DNA from: JBDTSW01 sp963797835
GTDB lineage: Bacteria > Actinomycetota > Thermoleophilia > Solirubrobacterales > 70-9
Length of the DNA: 64,000 nt
NCBI GenBank assembly: GCA_963797835.1
Contig: CAWCRN010000024.1
Span: 1-64,000 of the forward strand
Direction of reading: 5' to 3'
Shown here: positions 55,561-64,000 of the stretch, one piece after another
Layout of the letters: every line of letters begins with the position of its first letter
How positions within the stretch are numbered: the first letter of the stretch is position 1
Position numbers and translations under genes: made by a program
Notes under the pieces: generated by a model
The model's database searches: none
What the model was told of the DNA's origin: nothing
What the model saw: the letters and a program-made list of their open reading frames with translations, nothing else

Positions 55561-55624
55561 TGGGGCGAATGGTAGTTCCGCCGTCGACTCGCGTCGGGCG
55601 CTTCCGGCTATCCTCGCCGCCGCG

Positions 55625-56056
55625 ATGGCGAAGAAGGTCCTCACCCTCATCAAGCTTCAGATCCCGGCGGGCGCCGCGAACCCGGCGCCCCCGGTCGGCC
55701 CCGCGCTGGGCCAGCACGGGGTCAACATCATGGAGTTCTGCAAGGCGTTCAACGCGCAGACCCAGCAGGACGCCGGCACGATCATCCCGGTCGAGATCAC
55801 GGTCTACGAGGACCGCTCCTTCACCTTCATCACGAAGACGCCGCCCGCCGCCGTCCTGATCCGCGAGGCGATCGGGATCGACAAGGGCTCTGGCGAGCCG
55901 CACATCAACAAGGTCGGGACGATCACCGCCGATCAGATCCGCCAGATCGCCGAGCGCAAGATGCCCGACCTGAACGCGAACGACCTCGACGCCGCCTCCC
56001 GGATCATCGCCGGGACGGCGCGCTCGATGGGCGTCGACGTGGAGGGGCTCGAGTAG
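55625..56056 (+). CDS. rplK: 50S ribosomal protein L11
   Basis: L11 is 143 residues with an intact frame. The N-terminal domain starts MAKKVLTLIKLQIPAGAANP and PAPPVGPALGQHGVNIMEFC, the signature that contacts the GTPase-centre rRNA. The rRNA-binding C-terminal domain includes PPAAVLIREAIGIDKGSGEP and KVGTITADQIRQIAERKMPD, ending LDAASRIIAGTARSMGVDVE. The TAG stop shares a base with the rplA GTG start, so the two are translationally coupled. Confidence 0.97.
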   Translation: MAKKVLTLIKLQIPAGAANPAPPVGPALGQHGVNIMEFCKAFNAQTQQDAGTIIPVEITVYEDRSFTFITKTPPAAVLIREAIGIDKGSGEPHINKVGTITADQIRQIAERKMPDLNANDLDAASRIIAGTARSMGVDVEGLE

Positions 56057-56874
56057 TGGCCCGCGGGAAGCGCTACCGCGCCGCCTACGAGAAGGTCGAC
56101 CGCGACCGCGCCTACGACCCCGGCGAGGCCGTCGCGCTCGTGCGGGACACCGCCTCGGCCAAGTTCGACGAGACGGTCGAGCTGCACATGAAGCTCGGCC
56201 TCAACGTCCGCCACGCCGAGGAGCAGCTGCGCGGCACCCTCGCCCTGCCCAACGGCCTCGGCAAGGACGTGAGCATCGCCGTCTTCGCCGAGGGCGAGCA
56301 GGCCCGCGCCGCCCAGGAGGCGGGCGCCGAGTTCGTCGGCGCCCAGGACCTGGCCGAGCGGATCGAGGAGGGCTGGACCGACTTCGACGTCGCGATCTCG
56401 ACCCCGGCGCTGATGGGCCCGGTCGTCTCCAAGCTCGGCCGCGTGCTCGGGCCGCAGGGCAAGATGCCGAACCCGAAGGTGGGGACGGTCACCGACGACA
56501 TCGCCAAGGCCGTGGGCGAGGCCAAGTCGGGCAAGGTCGAGTACCGCACCGACCGCAACGCGAACGTCCACCTGACGATCGGCAAGGCGAGCTTCGGCGA
56601 CAAGGCGCTGCTCGAGAACTACGCCGCGGTGGTCGACGAGATCAACCGCGCGAAGCCCGCGGCCGCGAAGGGCCGCTACATCCACTCGATCACGCTGACG
56701 ACGGCGATGGGCCCGGGCGTCCGGGTCGACTCGGCGAAGATCCGCGAGGCGGAGATCCTCTCGAGTGGCGGGAACGGCGCGGAGCCGGCCGCCGAGGCGG
56801 AGGCCGCCGAGCCCGTCGCCGACGCGGAGGCCCCCGAGCCCGAGGCCGACGCGGAGCCCGCGGCCGAGGAGTAG
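56056..56874 (+). CDS. rplA: 50S ribosomal protein L1 with acidic C-terminal tail
   Basis: L1 is 272 residues, longer than the usual 230-235. The conserved part includes MARGKRYRAAYEKVDRDRAY, HMKLGLNVRHAEEQLRGTLA and GPVVSKLGRVLGPQGKMPNP (the L1 signature KMPNPKxGTV). TTAMGPGVRVDSAK ends the domain. The last 35 residues form an Ala/Glu/Pro/Asp-rich tail (AAEAEAAEPVADAEAPEPEA). GTG at 56056 overlaps the rplK stop. L1 typically binds its own mRNA to repress rplKA. Confidence 0.96.
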   Translation: MARGKRYRAAYEKVDRDRAYDPGEAVALVRDTASAKFDETVELHMKLGLNVRHAEEQLRGTLALPNGLGKDVSIAVFAEGEQARAAQEAGAEFVGAQDLAERIEEGWTDFDVAISTPALMGPVVSKLGRVLGPQGKMPNPKVGTVTDDIAKAVGEAKSGKVEYRTDRNANVHLTIGKASFGDKALLENYAAVVDEINRAKPAAAKGRYIHSITLTTAMGPGVRVDSAKIREAEILSSGGNGAEPAAEAEAAEPVADAEAPEPEADAEPAAEE

Positions 56875-56879
56875 CCCAC

Positions 56880-57000
56880 TACACTGGCGCGTCCGACAAC
56901 TTCGCCTGCCGAAGACCACTGGCCGGGGCAACCCGTAACTCCAGTGCAGGTGGCGCCGGAAGAGCACTCTTTCGAGCCCGCCTGCGTGCGGGCTTTTTCG
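56880..57000 (+). promoter_or_regulatory. Ribosomal protein L10 leader
   Basis: The 130-bp gap between rplA and rplJ holds the L10 autoregulatory leader. It has the conserved CTGCCGAAGACC core near 56908-56919, complementary arms around CACTGGCC and CCAGTGCAGGTGGCGCC, and an intrinsic hairpin next to the rplJ start. In other bacteria the L10(L12)4 complex binds this RNA through a kink-turn and represses rplJL. It was recognised by position and motif, not by a covariance model. Confidence 0.75.
56975..56998 (+). terminator. Attenuator hairpin before rplJ
   Basis: AGCCCGC (56975-56981) and GCGGGCT (56988-56994) form a 7-bp stem with loop CTGCGT, followed by TTTTT (56994-56998). It lies 6 bp before the rplJ ATG, so it is an intrinsic attenuator at the end of the L10 leader and may also occlude the ribosome binding site. 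Confidence 0.8.
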
Positions 57001-57004
57001 TGAG

Positions 57005-57867
57005 ATGAACAAGGAAGAGAAAGCAGCGGCGGTCGAGGAGATCGCGGAGGGCCTGAGCGGGGCCGAGGCGATCTTCGCCGTGGACTACCGCGGGATCAGC
57101 GTGCCGCAGGCTGCCGAGCTTCGCGGCAAGCTTGCCGAGGCCGACGCGGTCTTCAGCGTCGTCAAGAACCGGCTCGCCAAGCGCGCCGCCGAGCAGGCCG
57201 GCACCGAGGGCCTCGACGACCTGCTCGTCGGGCCCACCGCGCTGACCCTGATCAAGGGCGATCCGGTGACCGCCGCGAAGGCGATCTCGACCTTCTCCCG
57301 TGAGCACCACATCCTCGAATACAAGGGCGGGATCATGGACGGGGCGGCGCTCGACCCCGACACCTTCCAGGCGATCGCCCGCCTGCCCGGCCTCGAGGTC
57401 CTGCACGGCCAGCTCGTCGGGACGATCGCGAGCCCGCTGACGGGGCTTGCGGCCGGGCTGAACAACCTGATCTCGGGCCTCGGGCGCCAGCTCGCCCAGA
57501 TCGCGGAGCAGGGGCTGGTGAGCGGGGAAGAGCCGGCGGCAGAGGAGGCTCCGGCTGAAGAGGAGGCCCCGGCGAAGGAGGAAGCCCCCGCCGAGGAGCC
57601 GGCCGCGGAGGCGGAGGAAGAGGGCGCCGACGCCGAGGAGGCTCCGGCCGCAGAGTCCGAGGGCGCCGACGGGGAGGAGACCCCGGAGGCCGATGAGGCT
57701 GGTGAGGAGGAGCCCCCGGCCGAGGAAGCCACGGCTGAGGAGGCCCCGCCGCCGAAGAGACTGACAATGACCAAGACGGATCCGCCGAGGAGGCTCCCGC
57801 AGACGACGCGGAGGCCGACGGCGAGGAGTCCGGCGAATCCGACGAGGAGGAATCAACTGATGGCTGA
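57005..57867 (+). CDS. rplJ: 50S ribosomal protein L10 with long acidic tail, frameshifted
   Basis: L10 anchors the L7/L12 stalk. The conserved domain runs NKEEKAAAVEEIAEGLSGAE, IFAVDYRGISVPQAAELRGK and FSVVKNRLAKRAAEQAGT, then the helix binding L12, FQAIARLPGLEVLHGQLVGT. From about residue 175 an Ala/Glu/Pro tail of about 110 residues begins. In the deposited frame the gene runs straight into rplL without a stop. Adding one base near 57748 restores AEETDNDQDGSAEEAPADDA and a TGA at 57865-57867 that overlaps the rplL ATG by 8 bp. The apparent L10-L12 fusion is therefore almost certainly an assembly error. Confidence 0.92.
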
Positions 57868-58252
57868 GACCAAGATGACCACCGAGAAGTGGATCGAGGA
57901 GCTGAAGGGCATCTCGGTGCTGGAGCTCTCCGAGCGCATCAAGGCGCTCGAGGAGGAGTTCGGCGTTTCCGCGACCGCCGTGGCGGCCGCCGCGCCGGCC
58001 GCCGCCGGCGATGGCGATGGCGCTGCGGCCGAGGAGGAGTCGAGCACCGTCGACGTCGTCCTCAACTCCGGCGGCGAGAAGAAGATCCAGGTGATCAAGG
58101 CCGTTCGCGCCGCCACGGGGCTGGGCCTCAAGGAGGCCAAGGCCCTGGTCGACGGCGCCCCGAAGCCCGTCAAGGAGGGCATCGACCGCGAGGAGGCCGA
58201 GAAGCTCAAGGCCGAGCTCGAGGAGGCCGGCGGAGAGGTCGAGCTGAAGTAG
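57860..58252 (+). CDS. rplL: 50S ribosomal protein L7/L12
   Basis: L7/L12 is 130 residues. The N-terminal dimerisation helices are EKWIEELKGISVLELSERIK and ALEEEFGVSATAVAAAAPAA. The hinge is Ala/Gly/Asp-rich. The C-terminal factor-binding domain has FDVVL-like STVDVVLNSGGEKKIQVIKA, then VRAATGLGLKEAKALVDGAP and KPVKEGIDREEAEKLKAELE. ATG at 57860 overlaps the acidic end of rplJ. It is expressed in multiple copies per ribosome, so coupling with the L10 leader is expected. Confidence 0.96.
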   Translation: MAETKMTTEKWIEELKGISVLELSERIKALEEEFGVSATAVAAAAPAAAGDGDGAAAEEESSTVDVVLNSGGEKKIQVIKAVRAATGLGLKEAKALVDGAPKPVKEGIDREEAEKLKAELEEAGGEVELK

Positions 58253-58261
58253 GGCTTCGGC

Positions 58262-58316
58262 GCCCGACTTTGCGGGATCTTGCCGCTATACGCGGCAGGA
58301 ATCGACAAAGTCGGGC
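58262..58316 (+). other. Nested hairpin between rplL and rpoB
   Basis: An 11-bp perfect outer stem, GCCCGACTTTG (58262-58272) and CAAAGTCGGGC (58306-58316), encloses an inner hairpin TGCCGC (58281-58286) / GCGGCA (58292-58297) with loop TATAC. There is no T-run after it, so partial termination or RNase III-type processing of the rplL-rpoB transcript is more likely than full termination. Confidence 0.7.
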
Positions 58317-58356
58317 GAGGGTGGGGCGCCTCGCCTGAGCCGTGCGTGAGAAAAGC

Positions 58357-58386
58357 TTGCGGATGGCGAAGGCCGTGTGTTATCCT
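58357..58386 (+). promoter_or_regulatory. Candidate rpoBC promoter
   Basis: TTGCGG (58357-58362), an 18-bp spacer and TATCCT (58381-58386) lie 90 bp before the rpoB TTG start and downstream of the nested hairpin. It would allow rpoBC to be transcribed separately from rplJL. Match by eye. Confidence 0.5.
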
Positions 58387-58475
58387 GCTGGGTCGCGCGT
58401 CGTTCGCCCAGACTTGCCCGGATCTCTCGCGCGGAGGTTCGTCATTGTTCTTCGACCACCTGAGGAGTCGCCCAG

Positions 58476-64000
<5,525 letters not shown>

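Noticed and set aside
57005..58252. A genuine fusion of ribosomal proteins L10 and L7/L12
   Set aside because: One missing base explains it. The alternative frame continues the acidic tail and ends at a stop overlapping the rplL start, the usual arrangement.

Overview
The window is high-GC actinobacterial DNA, most likely from the class Thermoleophilia (Solirubrobacterales or a relative). This rests on the codon usage, frequent GTG/TTG starts, an ACT-domain malic enzyme beside FolE2, the gene order rpmG-secE-nusG-rplK-rplA-rplJ-rplL-rpoB-rpoC, and many secreted repeat proteins. The assembly carries many single-base indels, mostly apparent deletions in G/C runs. Many genes are therefore split across frames although their protein families are clear. 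Coordinates of such genes are the span of the whole reconstructed gene.

Layout. 1-8.5 kb: housekeeping genes (glycosyltransferases, thioesterase, family 5 uracil-DNA glycosylase, malic enzyme, PgsA, FolE2, primary sigma factor, CsbD). 8.5-15.3 kb: tRNA-Tyr, a PD-(D/E)XK nuclease, an SDR, threonine aldolase, tRNA-Thr, an FHA protein and an acyl-CoA dehydrogenase. 15.3-27 kb: a lasso-peptide-like RiPP region. It holds a B2-type transglutaminase-like protease, a PqqD/RRE protein, an HprK-like kinase, an asparagine-synthetase-like cyclase, a small precursor whose leader matches YxxPx(L/I)x3Gx5T, an ABC exporter and a nucleotidyltransferase. Two paralogous RTX-like secreted repeat proteins and another secreted protein sit inside it.

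27-52.8 kb: a large exopolysaccharide locus. It holds two NDP-sugar epimerases, a polyprenyl-phosphate sugar-phosphate transferase, a Wzc-type tyrosine autokinase, an ECF sigma factor, AsnB, about five glycosyltransferases, TylF- and FkbM-type methyltransferases, a flippase, a polymerase-like membrane protein, a deacetylase, an O-antigen-ligase-like protein and a secreted glycosidase. A sugar-dehydrogenase/RTX fusion carries a third copy of the repeat module. 52.9-53.5 kb: another RTX protein, then a strong terminator. 53.6-64 kb: the ribosomal/RNA polymerase cluster, which runs off the end inside rpoC. It is interrupted on the opposite strand by a two-gene nucleotidyltransferase module between nusG and rplK.

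How the parts fit: the RiPP genes provide leader recognition (PqqD), leader cleavage (B2), ring closure (AsnB-like), possible phosphate or nucleotide tailoring (HprK-like, nucleotidyltransferase) and export (ABC). They abut the polysaccharide locus, so the region may be one large cell-surface and secretion island. The lasso-like cluster, with its own precursor promoter and structured 5' leader, is the best candidate for an undescribed system here.
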